From Steinernema hermaphroditum (lineage: Eukaryota; Nematoda; Chromadorea; Rhabditida; Steinernematidae): DNA of 64,000 nucleotides. The translations under genes and the position numbers were made by a program. Within the stretch, counting starts at the first letter, position 1. The number at the start of each line of letters is the position of its first letter. The notes below the pieces were generated by a model. It saw only the letters and a program-made list of their open reading frames with translations, was not told the origin of the DNA and did not search any database. Location: contig CM059622.1 of assembly GCA_030435675.1 (NCBI GenBank), positions 806,001 to 870,000 of the forward strand, written 5' to 3'. Shown piece by piece: positions 10,347-23,279 of this stretch.

Positions 10347-12965
10347 ACAAGTGAGGTCGATCTGGAACGCACAGGGAGGGACTAAGACGTCGGGTAGTGA
10401 ATGGGTACACGAGTTACGAAATCGCGCGTCTATTCATGCCAAACGGACGTCAACGCTCTCTGAGTCACAAGTGGTGTGCGCGGTAATCCCTCCGATCCCA
10501 ACACGATCGTTTCGCGCCTTAATTAACATAAATATTCAACAAGTCGGGGACCGCGCGATGGGTGCGGCGAACCGGGCGCCTCTGATGCAACGATAATGAC
10601 ATGCAGGACACGAAACGGAGCTCGTAAAATAGACGCCGTCGCATCGCCCGACCAACTCCTCGCACCCGAACCTGCGATGCCGGCCATCGAGGACGGCGCC
10701 GCTGACCCCGCGCAGCGGTCAGGCGTGCACGCGAACCGGCAAGTACCCACAAAACGAACACATGCGCGCACGCATAGACCGAACGGGCGGGCGGGAGGAA
10801 CGAGGAGGGTTGCCTGCTGCCGCACCGGCCACTCCCACCGCTGCGAAATGAGAGAAGGGGCGCCGAGAGGGGCCCGGCCGAGGGGTTGAGGCGCCGCCCC
10901 TTCGGAGGAGCCGAAGGGACGCCTCCGACGACGACCGGAGCGTCGACGGCTGCCCGAACCGGCGACCTCGCCGCAGCCGCAGGACCGCGGGTACTGTAGG
11001 TGCCGGCGCAACAACGCCAAATGAGTCAAGTTGATGGAGAGGGGGGACGCGGGCAGGGGAGGAGGAGGAGGAGGCGAAGAGGACTCGCGTATTTTGATCG
11101 AATAATTACGCATCGCATCGTTCGCCGTCCCAAATACCCAATTCGATTAGGTTCGTGTTGTCTTGTGGGCTGGCGCTGGAAGAGGAGGAGGTTAACCGAG
11201 GATTAGGCAATGAGGCCGCGGGAAAAGAGGAACGTCAGCTGTTTTGTGGGGCTACGGTTTGGGAGGTGTGAAGTTCCAAAAGAGAGGTGTGAAATGGCCG
11301 GCGGTGGAAACCAGATATGATAGGCTCGAATCTGAAGCAGGAGGAGGGAGAGGTGCAAATTTTGGATAAGATATGACAAGGGGCAAAGCTGATCTCCTAA
11401 AAATATGCGCGTAGACATATCGTCTGGCTCCACGTGGAAATCTCTATCCTACATATACTGACAGAGTCTACACCAAAAGCTGATCAAACAGTGAAACAGA
11501 ACTACAGCAAGTTTCGAAATTCCACAAACGGAGAGGGGGAGTGTCCATGGGGAAGGGTATGTGCGAGTGGATAAGAATAGGATTTAAATCTAATTATGTA
11601 GTATTACGACACGAGCAGTTCTATTCCGTTGAAGAAAGTTGCGAAAGTCCACAGGGGGAACAGGGCTCACATAGGCAGCTCAAGCTATCACATGGCTTGA
11701 GGCTCAGCAAGAACCAGTTCATATCTAGCTCTAGAGCAACTCTAGACCTCTTCCAGTCACTAGATTTTCCATATGTTCCATAGTGGCCCCAAAGGCCTAC
11801 TTCAAACGACAAACACAGCGTGTCAAGAACCCTTCGTCTGATCTTAACACCTCCGCTTCCCCATTGTCTCCGCTCTTGGAGGTGCAATCGATATCCCCGA
11901 CGCTCCTCTTCACACTTCGCCCTTTTTGAGAATTTCGCAACTCTCTCTACTTTTTGTTTCGCCATCAACAAGAAGCAATGACTCCCCATTGGTGATGTCG
12001 GACCTTGGATGTTCAAAAAGCAGCTCTTGACTGGATGTATGAGCACCTTGTCACATGCGTGTCGGAAAGCTCGAGCCGGCACACCTATAAAAGACGGCTT
12101 TGAGAGATGGATTATGACGTCATGATTTGTGAAATCTTCCAGTTATGGTGAGCAAACTGGGTCCATGGGGAGAATACAGGTTGCTTCTCGAACGTGTTTT
12201 TGGAGGGCAACCATAATGATCAAAAAGACCCATCACTGCTCTGCAATATGGATTCCGATCGCGATGTTTTGCCAGAAAACCGTCCCTAGAAAGTAAAAGA
12301 AGGCCATCCATAGGCAGATGAGTCGTGCTAGCCTACAAATTTAAATGAAGTACCTGAAAGATTGGATTGGAAAAAGTCGTTTCAAGACCATCCATCCCAT
12401 CCGAGGTTCCAGAAAAATACGCATTTGGGAAGCCCTACGTGGCTTCTCTCTGCGTAAATCTTTGGACTTTAATCCAAAGCACATAAGGATTTGGCCGCCG
12501 AAAATAGATTTTCGTAATCTCGACCTTTCTTATAGGAGGATTTCGAAAGATTAGAGTGTGACAAGATGTGTGCACTTAGGAAAATCATGTCTGCACCACT
12601 CAACAATTAAACGGAGATTAATATGTTGAGTTCACGCCGAAATGCTCCAAATTTGGTGCGTTTTATGACTTCCGCAAAGCAAAATCGGCGCCGATTTGAC
12701 GCAGCCAACGATCCGGAAGGGAAAGCTATTGTTCTATGACAGGTGCTACTTTTTTGGGGCGTTTTATGATCGAATGAAGAGTCCGTTTTGGGTCCGATAT
12801 GGATTTACGTTTTTTTGTATACACAAAATAATGGGGAGGGTTGGATCTGTGGATAAGGGCTTGAGTAAAATCATGGAAAAAAATCACAGATCTCTGGCGG
12901 ACATGACTCATAAGGTTCATGAGAATTCTATCCTAGATTAGGTGCATAATGTTCATGTCTATGAG
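10347..12965. other. GC-rich upstream region then unassigned DNA
   Basis: About 10,550-11,000 is very GC-rich and lies upstream of the minus-strand calponin-like gene, so it may hold its promoter or a 5' exon. The 196-codon minus-strand frame across it is Pro/Arg-rich and looks compositional. I see no gene in 11,100-12,960. Confidence 0.35.
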
Positions 12966-12970
12966 AGATG

Positions 12971-13409
12971 TACCCGGTTGGAAACCGAATCGGACCAGAA
13001 CCAGTCAGAAGGTCCGGGGTTCGGATCTACCCGCAGGCAAAACTCTTTTCTTCACGCATTTTCTGGACACAACCTTCTGGAATGTATTTCATTGTCTGCT
13101 TCTAAATAAGTAAAATTAAAAACAAATACAAAAGGACGCGTTAAAAAAATGTTTTGCCTTCAGGTGGATTCGAACCCCGGACCTTTTGGCTGATTCTGGT
13201 TCGTTCTGTCTTCTTATCCGGGCCCATTCGTAGTAGCGACCGGTCCAAAGTTCGGATCCGTCCGCAGGTAAAACATTTTTTTCATGCGTGCTTTTATACT
13301 TATCAATTTTATTCCAAAATGTTCTGTCTAAAAAAAGTTTTGACTGCGGACGGATTCGAACCCCGGACCTTCTGACTGACTCTGGTTCGTTCTGGTTTCG
13401 AATCCGGTA
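12971..13409. repeat. Double fold-back, tRNA-related repeat
   Basis: Four related arms of about 50-70 bp alternate in orientation: plus at 12,971-13,043, minus at 13,151-13,210, plus at 13,241-13,290 and minus at 13,336-13,409. The outermost arms pair as an inverted repeat. The core reads GGTCCGGGGTTCGAATCC, with a pol III B box (for example 13,166-13,176 and 13,352-13,362, minus strand). This looks like a small MITE-like or tRNA-derived element duplicated head to head. Confidence 0.65.
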
Positions 13410-13411
13410 CG

Positions 13412-16400
13412 TCTGTTGAAGAACTACTCTACAAGGAGTTAACTACTTCTAGGCTCCATGACTACAAAGATATTTCTATCTCAGGAAAATCTATCCTTTC
13501 CAATGTTCCATCAGTCATGCTACAATCGGACATTGGTGTTGGTGGAATCTTTCACCTGAATAATGTATAAAATATACTATATAAATCAGACCTTAGAAAA
13601 CTGACGTCTATTTTCTAATTTTCCACCTCATCCACTGTGAATCGAAGCTTTGGCTGAAACGTTCTCAAACCAGGATTGCAACATTCCAAATCGTCTCTCG
13701 CGCTCGCTCTCTTGAAATGGAATTCTCGGAACGCGGAGCAATGTTGCATGGGGAGGCGAGCGAATTTGTATTCTGAACGATGTTTGGCGAGCTGGAAAGT
13801 GCAGCGCCTAATCGATGTCTACGGACCGACATCATACTTATCCGAAGTCCTCAGGAGTTAATCTCCACGAATTAGAGGCTAATTTCTTTGCACTCGGCAT
13901 GACGAAACTGAGCGTGTAGAAGTGATAGAACGGAGCTAGGGCCACATAGATCAGAGGTGAGACTATACATAATGTATAATGTCAATATTGTTGATATTTG
14001 TGACCTTTAATGTCTGAACTCTAGACACGTTTTTTGGGCATTCCTGAACTTCCTCGAAGAGTAGAAAAGACATTCATGTGAGTCACATCGTCTGCGACGT
14101 GCGGATTCACGTTTCGCGAAAGGTCTGTGCTTAATTGGGCCTTATTTTTTGATACGCAAGGATCCAAAACATGATCGTAATGTGAGTACAGGCACGTTAA
14201 CCCTCCTTTTCTGTTTTGTTCATCGATCCTCGATGATGACCTTAAAGTTGAGACTGATTTAAAATTTATGAAATGACGCAATCAAAGTGCGTTTCCAAAA
14301 GCAGCTTCCATGGTGAAGACATGTCAACATGTACCTTTCCAACCTCTTGTTTTTGAATGAGAATTACCTGCACGGCTTCCCGAGAACCTGACCACGATAC
14401 GTCAGCTCATTTCCACATGAATTGATTCAATATTCAGCATTAGCGGATTTAATTATACGTCACGAACCTGTTGGCGGGAAAAGCGACAATTGATCCCCAT
14501 AATTGGCAAGATAGAAACAGTAATAAATGGGGAATAGACTATTGGAGGCTCTCATAAAAGATTGGGACAGTTAGAGGGTGGCATGGAATAGTAGTTCAGC
14601 AGACTTTCACATGAATATGAAAATTCATACGCAACATAAACGGACTGAATTATACGTCATGCATTCGGAACCTGTCCGGGACGGGAAATGGTGACTGTAA
14701 GCACGATGATCAGAGATCTGCATGGAGCGTCACTACTAGTGAATATAGTCAGAGGTGATGGCCAGAGGCCACCGAAACGATCGGCTTCTATGAATATGAT
14801 CTTAGCTCTTTTGTATATACCATCCGAGCCGCATTGGCCAGATGGAAGAGTCAAAATCAAGCCCCAAAAGTGGCAGCTCTGGCAATGATCATGTTAAAGA
14901 CAGTCAGGTAAAGTCAGGCCAATCTAAGCCAATCTGCACTATGGTTCATATCCAAGCTTATACCCTAAATACATCTAAGTTCTAACAAGGGAACCTTCCG
15001 CCTCAGATGGAGCTGACACTACAGATGGCTCCCTTGCACGTCCCTATATATGCCTGGTAAACATTACAAAAGCTGACTGTATGTCTCACAAAAAGATGAT
15101 AAGATCTCAAGCCTTAAAATACATCATTTACCTCTAAAACAGCGCCACTAATCCCCCTTTTTGGGCCTCCCTAACCCCCGAAACCCATCACACTGCACGG
15201 CCAATTTCCCGCGTGCATCTCCTATTGCTGCTTTAGTCCGTTTCATGAGCCGAACCCTTAATTAAACGCCCAACCTTTGCTCTCCGTGACGTTCTTTGCT
15301 CTCAAAGCCCCTTCAGCGACATTCCGCCAATTCATCTCGAAAGCATTGAGCGCCGATTTATCAGCTTTTTGCCTTCGGCCCTCCGTCAAATCCCTTCCGG
15401 TCGCCGTTTCACTCAGGGCGCCCTTTCGCAACAACCCGCCTAAAAATAGGCTTTTGAAAATTCTAATTTGCGAACAACAATCGATTGGTGACGACAGTGG
15501 ACGGAGAGGATGGAGATGGGGCGACGCTGTTTACCTCCGTTTTACGGATCGTCTGACTATGGCCACCGAATGAGGAGCATAACAAGATCGGTGCGATCAT
15601 GTGGCTGTCGGCGAAGGTGATGGCGTACCGTATGATGTTTGTGTGGGTGGGCCAAAGATGTTTGGTTGGAAAAAGAGCGTTTTGAGATAAGGAGATAAGT
15701 GAATAAAGGTTGATTTGGAAGGAGTTAGGATAGAATGGAGGGGAGAAAGATACCGCAAACCGCGGCGAAATAAGAGGTCATTCCAAATTAAGAATCTAGA
15801 TTGAATAGCAATACTATGCTTACAGTTCTTCTACTTTCTATCTATCAAACGTAGATGTCATTTATGAACTACAAACAACCAAGGAGATTAGCAAGGAAAA
15901 GCTGAAAGTCAGCTTATCCAAAACCATAGTCCGAAGAAAAATCGTCTTTCTAAAGGTACGAAAATTAAACATTTTCGATGTTTTCAGGAGGAAGACCGTT
16001 CCACAAGGTAACCGAAAAAAAGAGACTGAAATCTTATGAGCAATTCGAGGTTCCACATTGTTCAACGTTGTGAATAATGACTATGAAATGATGAAAAGCG
16101 ATAAAATGAAGGCCCTGGACAAATGGCTTTTCTCGTTGGCTTTACCGGCTTTACCGGTTCAAGTGGCCCGCTTTTGGCTCAGTTTGTCCCGTTGTCTTAA
16201 ACCGTTTAACCGTTTTGACCCATTTTTTAACCATACATTTCAGTAACAGTAATGGATGGATCAAGTGGCTGTTGAATCATGGCCTGAAGCATAAGTGTTT
16301 ATCGATAAAATATTTTTAAAAAATAGACCTTGGTTGTGTATTGTTAAGGAGCTTCAGCAAAGTGTCATTTTTGATGGTGTTAGATAAAACTGAAGTGTGG

Positions 16401-19400
16401 TATATAGAGCACATTTATATTGGAAAGACTGCGCACGTTCGTACTAGAGCGGAACTTTTGTGTTCCGGAAGAGTGACGCGAAAGCGATAGTGATGTAATC
16501 TACCCGTTTTCTCAAATGGTCAAGTGGTCATTCATTTTTGGTTCTCTGATCTTCAATCATATTTGAAACCATTTCCTGTTTCCGACAAAAACAAGACAAG
16601 CACAAATTCCTTCCTTCCTATCGTATGGCTTTAATCTCCTATACTTTGCAGGCTTCCTGGTGACGCTATCGTCTTTTGCACCCACCACTATGATTCATAA
16701 AGTGAATCATTTCCGGAAGAACAATCATTTAGAAGTTGCTTCCGTCTCGTCTCATTCACAACAAAGTCATCGAGGCGAATTTTGGTCCTTGAGGGAATCT
16801 TGAGTGGGACCGGAAGTAGGTTGACGGATTTGTGGGATAACTAAAACGGCCAGCAGATGGGATCGATTTAGACATTGTTTCTTGTTATTTTTTATGCTTA
16901 TCCAACTACTATGGAACATATTTACTTAGACCCATCACCTATCCCTCTTCCATTTCATTCAAGGTCAAAGAACAAATCGTTGTTTACCCTCTGATAAGCC
17001 AAAGACGAGCAAAGCCTATAAACTGACAGCTACTTGACCCATCATAAAAGACGGGCGTACGTCTATTTGTACAAAGGAGATCACCCAAAAAGGGAAGTAA
17101 CCCCTGCAACAGAAGGAAACAAAAACCAGAAGCAAAACAGATTCTTTCATGTTTACCTTCGGCCTGTCAACACTTCCTCCAGCTACAAAAACATCGGCCT
17201 CCGGTTAACCCTTATGTCAACACGTTTGTTATCATTCTTTGATTCTTTGCTGTGGGATCATAAATACGCCATGGCCAGAGGAAGAAGATTAGACGGAGCC
17301 TCTTGAACTCAGGTCTTATATCCCACCCAAACAGAGATAATCCGATATTCTAGTAGGTAGTGGCATGCCGCCTACATAATTTCATGCACTATTAAGGGGT
17401 CACTGACAAAGGAATCGTCCAAATGTGATCGTGCTGAAAATTGGAAAGCAGGTAGAGCGTGCAGTAAGTACAGTATCATCGACCATCAATCGCACCACGA
17501 GGTTTTGAACAGGGAAACAGGTTGACAAGTGCTTGTTTACACAACAAAGCCAGTGCCTCTATGGCGGTATCGCTTATTGCCAGAAAAAGGTCCAGGGGGT
17601 TCTAATCACCGTACGCTCATCTTGGACAACTCTTTCTCTCGACCTTGTGACACAGTCCGAACATTTTACCACATATTTCCGACGACTACCCAGGATGAAA
17701 ATCAGTAGTAGCATGACCAATACTATCGCCTATGTGGTGGTCCCGCCACGAGATGCCTGATCCACCACGAAGACTCAAGATGGGTCATCAATATGGAACA
17801 ATATTGGCCGTGTTATTATCGATGTGCATGTGTGATAAGTGCATGTCCAGTCTCGAAGCGTTTATATTCTAGACGGAGACGTCACAAAAAAATATTCTGG
17901 ATGGGTAAGTCACCTCTGTGGCCCTGTATTCATAAGGCCGTTTTTGAGCTATCGTCCGGCCTCTTCCTAGGCTCCGGCTGAAGGCACATGCCTAAATAAT
18001 TTAAGTCAGACTTGATTGGGCTTCATACCTATAGGCTTTTGTCTTCTTCCAAAGGGTGGTTTGTGATTAAGCCCTGTGAACATAGGGAACTGTCTGTTTT
18101 AGGCTGTTTTTTTTAGTTCTTCTCGGACCCAGAATGAGAAGAAGGAGGGACAGATGATGGACCTGAGTAGTTGCGTCGAATTCCAGTTTTATCATCATAA
18201 ACAATCGTCAAAGAAGCAAATGGACCCTATCTGCGGCCATTTTTAGTTATCCCAAAGATCCGCCAACTTATGATATGATCGAGATTATGTGTTTGTAATA
18301 TCGGTAGTTAGTCATCCTTACCAGCAAACCCCACAGAGACTGACTGTGACTGATAACTCTTATCTGTAAACTCATAAAACCCCCTCTGACCCTCACTATC
18401 AGAACGTCATAAATCATTCTGTGGGATGCGGAGGTGCCTCCGCTTATTTCTTCTAGTGCTTAAGGGTCACGCAAAGAACGCTTTTCGGCGTGCACTCTTG
18501 ATCGTCTCGGAAGAACAGTTGCCAGTTGAGTCACCACAAGAAGAAGGGAGAATGAACGAGCCGTGGGGAGCGATGATTTATGGAGTGCTGGACGACGTTA
18601 TGAAATGAGCGTGGCCGAGGGCGATTTATGAAACGCGTCGTGCAAAAAGGCTTTCGGCGAGAAAACGTGTTTAGCGAGGGCGACAGGCACGTCGAAATGG
18701 AGAGAGGGAGTGTGGGATCGGGGGGTCGTCCTGAACGGAGATGTCCGGTTATTGGTCTCCAATAACCCTAAATTCAGATGAGTCATTTACCTCATGTTTT
18801 GGGATACGGTCAATTGACAGATTGGTGCAATTCGCGTGAACGCTACAATACACCACAGAGGAGAATGCCAAGAAGGCTGTCAGCACCGCCCGACCACCCG
18901 CGCTGCCATGTGAAGCCAAGCATCGCCTAAATTCCAAAGTCTGCGCCGCCAGCTGCTTCGATGATGGTTTTCCCACTCCGTCCGCTGTGATCCACATATG
19001 CGCCTTATATTAAAGCCTCTCAAATAAGGAAACGTCTACTTTTCAAAATCGGAGATGTCGCACATTCGTCCGATCGTCGTTTAAGGCCTTAACAATTTAC
19101 CGACGGCATTAACCGTAACCCAGAACGGTGATCGTAATCATGTGTGAATCATAGTCCAAGTTCAAGCTAAGTCCGGGTCTCAACACGAAAAGCCTGGGTC
19201 CCATCAGATAATGTGGATGACATTTGTAAGTGACTCTTTCAGAAGGGTGTGTTCAGACCATCTTGCTTATTGTGCTGTTTTGCTCGTAGTCAACTACCTT
19301 AAAGTAAGACAGAACAACATATTTGCACCAATTTTTATCCTCAAAAGTGGCGTTGCATGTCCAAAAGTATGCATTTCGAATGGAGTCAGTAGGCCGTCAA

Positions 19401-20320
19401 AAGTGACTGGATAAAAGCTTCTGCGGGGCTATAAATCGCGTTGACAAATGTCGCCCACTCCGGTGATACTAGCAAGATCTTTCGCTCTCCGACCTTTGCT
19501 TGGGGGCGAAAATAAAAAAGACAGGAACAACCTGGGAAGAAACCTGCTTTTCAACTTCAGCTTCCTCAACGCATAGCCAAAGTCACTAAATCATTTCTGT
19601 TCAATCAAATTGTAGTTTTCCAACGCCTTCAGATTTACGGATACGACCTCTGATCTTTGAACTGTAGTGGGCGAGGCTCAAAAAGACAAGCGAGCCTTCT
19701 GGATTCTTCAAAGATCAGAGGTTTAACGAACAGAAAGAACAGCTTCGAGATGAATAGCGGGATGCGTCAAAATATAGTTAATTGAAACATTCAACGGACT
19801 CTGTGACCTTTGTTCGATGGGCTTTTGGTGTTTTGGGTCTTTCCAGGGCGCCTCTCTGTCCACCAGAAAACACTCTTTTGTTTTCAAAACACAGAGTTCA
19901 ACGAACAAGACGGGCCTTTCTGATTTCCAGTAGGGGCCTTCCTATTTCCGTGATGCGCCTAAGAGCAGCAAGGTTCAGTTACAGTTTGGCGACGCTTTGT
20001 TCTTATCAAATAAAGAATGCAAACAAGAGTAGCGTATCTTATTGTGTTCATCACTTCCTTCTGATAGCGTTGAAACAGTGGCGCGCAAAGTGTCCATCAC
20101 GTTCTATAGCAGTGATAGCTTATCATAGGGAAAAGTCCACAAATTTGAAATATTTCTTTCACCCTTGAATAACCTGGACAAGGTAACGGATAACAGCTGC
20201 AACGTAGCAAATAACATTTTCTCACACGCCTGTCTTTTGAAAGATGTCTTGAAAATAACCCTTTATGGTTGGGAATGACTACAATGGACCTGCTTCTTCC
20301 GAGTTTCAGAAGCAATCAAA
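13412..20320. other. Large gene-poor stretch
   Basis: About 7 kb without a supported gene. Only scattered frames of 60-130 codons occur, none with a domain or a convincing splice chain. Small exons of an intron-rich gene could hide here. The one clear structure is the hairpin at 19,646-19,722. Confidence 0.35.
19646..19722. repeat. Perfect 16-bp inverted repeat (hairpin)
   Basis: ACCTCTGATCTTTGAA (19,646-19,661) is repeated exactly as its reverse complement at 19,707-19,722. Within the 45-nt loop AGGCTC and GAGCCT can pair as well. A transcript would fold into a long two-part stem. Confidence 0.6.
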
Positions 20321-20326
20321 AAATTA

Positions 20327-20398
20327 TTCCGATGCCGGGAATCGAACCCGGGCCTTGCGGGTGAGAGCCGCAAATCCTAACCACTAGACCACATCGGA
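20327..20398 (-). tRNA. tRNA-Glu (CUC)
   Basis: On the minus strand TCCGATG pairs with CATCGGA and A is the discriminator. The D arm has the A box TGGTCTAGTGG, the anticodon loop CTCTCAC carries CTC, and the T arm has GGTTCGATTCC. It closely matches animal tRNA-Glu. A T-run follows on the transcribed strand. Confidence 0.94.
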
Positions 20399-20399
20399 C

Positions 20400-21128
20400 G
20401 TGTCAGGTGACTTAGCGCTTTCGGGTTAAGCTCATAGCTGTCCGATTTCATATACCTGGTCTTCTAGCACCTTCCGCTTCTATATGTGATCTCTGAGCAA
20501 CACTATCGTTTTGTACTTGTGCAATCTTATCACTTAATCCGCCTTTCATCTCCCATCCGGCCAAGTTCCGTCCGCTTCCTCGTCCACCATGTACGTGCCC
20601 ATCTCTAAAGCGCTCTTCGCACTTTGTCTTCGCCGTTCGTGCGCAGTGTAAAAGTCCGAGTGGCCCTTTCTTGTGCGACGGCGATAAGCGGCGGTCATCT
20701 CCGCTTTCATGTTTATCAACGACGATGGCCGCGATCGATCTGCGCAAACACATCTGCGGCCGATTTCCAGGGGCTTCTTCTGCGCCGCCGCCGCCGCCAG
20801 GCACACCTCTGGACGGTCAACAAGTTGCGTCGGCGCCGCCGCATAAATTATCGCGCGACAACAAAAACAAACGAGGCGATGTTTGGAGGAAGGGGCACTT
20901 TTGTTTATTGCCTGCGGAAAAGGAGATAAGGGGACGGCCAAGGGGTCATGGGAGATGAATCATTGAGGGGACACAAGAGAAGCAGGGACCGACTCAAGTG
21001 ATTTTAAATTAAGAATCTACAGTGTTTAAGAGATAGACAGAAAGCCGGTTCACCAGCTGATCACACGCTCAGCGAACTTGAGGCTTCCGAAAAACGGTAC
21101 CGGAGAGCATATCTGACCCACTTTCTCA
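20400..21128. other. No gene seen
   Basis: The stretch lies between tRNA-Glu and the secreted-protein promoter. Overlapping opposed frames at 20,450-20,950 are GC-driven shadows. From about 21,060 the sequence is the conserved upstream block shared with the gene copies at 1 kb and 38 kb. Confidence 0.35.
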
Positions 21129-21129
21129 G

Positions 21130-21158
21130 CATAAAACTCTCCCTTTCGCTCGGAGAGT
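21130..21158 (+). promoter_or_regulatory. TATA-like box plus palindrome, copy B
   Basis: CATAAAA (21,130-21,136) is followed by ACTCTCC/GGAGAGT (21,136-21,158), the same arrangement as in copies A and C, ending 14 nt before the ATG. Confidence 0.5.
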
Positions 21159-21171
21159 CACCGCCGCCGTC

Positions 21172-21543
21172 ATGTCCCGAATCGTCTTCGCTCTCCTCGC
21201 CCTCTTCGTCGCCGTCGCCGCCACACACGGTGGGTGGTCCTCTGAATCCCCTCTGAACCACCCTTTAGACCTCGCTCCCTATGGAAAGGACTACGGCAGT
21301 GGGTATGGATACGGTAGCCCTTTGATTTATGGAAGGGGATACGGTAGCCCTCTGTCGTATGGAAAGGGCTATGGGCATCCCTGGTACAGCGGATTCTCCG
21401 GAAAGTCGCTTTGGGGATACGGTCCCTACGGATTCGGCCACGGATACGGATTCCCCACCTACGGAGGGTACGGTCACGCATACGGCTACGGTAGACATGC
21501 CCTTCCCGCCTACGGTGGATACGGATACGGTCATGGATTTTGA
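21172..21543 (+). CDS. Gly/Tyr-rich small secreted protein (copy B)
   Basis: This is a 123-residue one-exon protein with the same signal peptide as copy A and the same GYG/YGSP repeat body, ending GYGHGF. Differences from copy A are small repeat-unit changes. The homology to copy A runs beyond the gene on both sides (about 21,060-21,760 against 430-1,140), so the two arose by inverted segmental duplication. AATAAA lies at 21,555-21,560. An extracellular structural or antimicrobial role is inference from composition. Confidence 0.87.
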   Translation: MSRIVFALLALFVAVAATHGGWSSESPLNHPLDLAPYGKDYGSGYGYGSPLIYGRGYGSPLSYGKGYGHPWYSGFSGKSLWGYGPYGFGHGYGFPTYGGYGHAYGYGRHALPAYGGYGYGHGF

Positions 21544-21764
21544 TGAGCTCGTCGAATAAAGTCTTCCCCCCTTCTGGCCCTTCCACTTCAAGTGCATTTC
21601 CCTTTCTGTTGAGTCGAAAGGCGCCGCGCCTCCTTGAGTCAACTCGCACTTCATCCTTTCTTCTTTGGATCGCCGCTTTGTTTTCTTTTGGCGCCCAAAT
21701 GGAAAGAGTTTCGAGATCGAACAGACGTTTCCTCGTCTATTGAAGATGTTAAATACGAAGGTTA

Positions 21765-22620
21765 TCGCGGTATGCCGCCAGTACATGCACACAACACCCA
21801 AGTTTATGCAATGTTCTGCTTTCTGAAATATCTCCTTTTTCCCTAAATTAGTCAAGACACACAATCCCCATGTCATCAAATGAGGGGGAGGTAGTGGCTC
21901 CATTAAGATCATACTACCAGTTAAACATAACCATAAACATCACCGCATATCTTTATCGATGGCAAACAACTCTCGTAGGCGTTGTTGTCAATTTTGGAAC
22001 TATAATGAGGTGACTGAATCACCTGTTGTGTGAAAAACTTTGGCAGTGAACCATCAATAATCATGCCGTGACTAACCGATTACAACGGAAATTGGAACGA
22101 CTCACAGTGCAGAATCGAATTATCTGTTGAATCATCGTGTTTTTGTGTTGGACACGGAAATAAGAAGTGACTCTCGTGGCTGCAAAGATGGAAATGGGAG
22201 CTACTTGTGGTGGTGAAGACCTGCAAGATGCGCAAAACAACCAGAAAGGAAAAACAAAACGAGGCCTGTTCTCAACTTGGAAGAACCGATCGAAGGGCAG
22301 ATGATCAAAGAATGCACCCGTCACGTCTCGTGACGTGAATCATCGATGTTGACAGCAGGAAACATCTGTACAGACGACGAGAAGACTGTTGAACCGAAAT
22401 TTTGGGGATGACTCATGGAATGTAAAGATTGTTTGGTAGTGAGTCAGATGATGGGAGACATATGGTTCTTCGTTTCCCGGGGGCTGTATAGAACATTTTG
22501 GGTCGGTTAACAAAATGGTAGGAATGCATAAAAATCTCCAAAACTGAGGTTTAAAGAAACAATCACCTACCAAAACTCGGCTTTCTGACTCGCATAACAT
22601 AAAGAAGCGAACAAGAGAAA
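21765..22620. other. No gene seen
   Basis: The DNA between the secreted-protein gene's flank and tRNA-Lys(UUU) is unassigned. Nothing here could be supported as coding or structured. Confidence 0.35.
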
Positions 22621-22626
22621 AAAATT

Positions 22627-22699
22627 CGCCCCCTAAGGGATTCGAACCCTTGGCCGTTAGATTAAAAGTCTAACGCTCTACCGGCTGAGCTAAAGGGGC
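22627..22699 (-). tRNA. tRNA-Lys (UUU)
   Basis: On the minus strand GCCCCTT pairs with AGGGGGC (with one G-T) and G is the discriminator. The anticodon loop ACTTTTAAT carries TTT, the D arm is TAGCTCAGCCGGTAGAGC and the B box is GGTTCGAATCC. A T-rich run on the transcribed strand follows. Confidence 0.93.
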
Positions 22700-22701
22700 T
22701 C

Positions 22702-23275
22702 TGTTGACTGCTCGTTGGTCATTTCGCTATGTGGCACATCTGCAGCGCTCCACCACCACCGCACTTCCACGGGATCTCTCCGTTTGATGTACGCGTCGAC
22801 TGGAAGCGGCCTATTCGTCGCTTTGAAGCTATTGCCGTTGATTCAAAAGATAAAACGTAAAACTTGAAAATTAAATAGCTCCCAGGTTTTATCACGCAGT
22901 TTTTCCCGTAGGACGTCTTTTCCTTATCTAAAATGATGAGAGACGTTCCGACGGGATCCCGACAAATTCCGTTTTTTTAATGCTACGGGTTATCTTATTT
23001 TTACTTGAAGCAGCTGCTCAGATATTATAAATGGTAACGCAATTATAGAGACTTGGTAAATCTCTATTTTCAAGGGGAAGATGGCGTCCATCGCCGAAAC
23101 ACCAAGAATTCCAGGTCGCTATAATACCTTTCTTGTGAAAGTCTGGAACCGAAGGGATGTAAAATACGCACAGATGACTTGCTGCATCTGCGAAACCGAT
23201 GCGTTTCCCAAAAAGCATCGACTCATTGGCGTCAAAAATCCCCATTTATACCGTCGTTGCCGCGTTTCGCCAGCA
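22702..23275. other. Upstream region, no gene seen
   Basis: The stretch lies between tRNA-Lys(UUU) and the gene starting at 23,280. A frame extends 27 codons above the chosen start, but it has no coding character. Confidence 0.35.
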
Positions 23276-23279
23276 TGTC

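Noticed and set aside
9381..10385. 334-codon plus-strand frame
   Set aside because: It is the exact antisense of the calponin-like gene. Its Leu/Gly-rich translation is the complement of Glu/Ala/Lys codons, and the minus strand has splice sites and a family-like domain.
10523..11113. 196-codon minus-strand Pro/Arg-rich frame
   Set aside because: It sits in a very GC-rich stretch. Composition explains the absence of stops.
21170..21912. Arg-rich and other minus-strand frames opposite copy B
   Set aside because: They are antisense to a signal-peptide protein conserved in three copies. The repeats simply read through in several frames.
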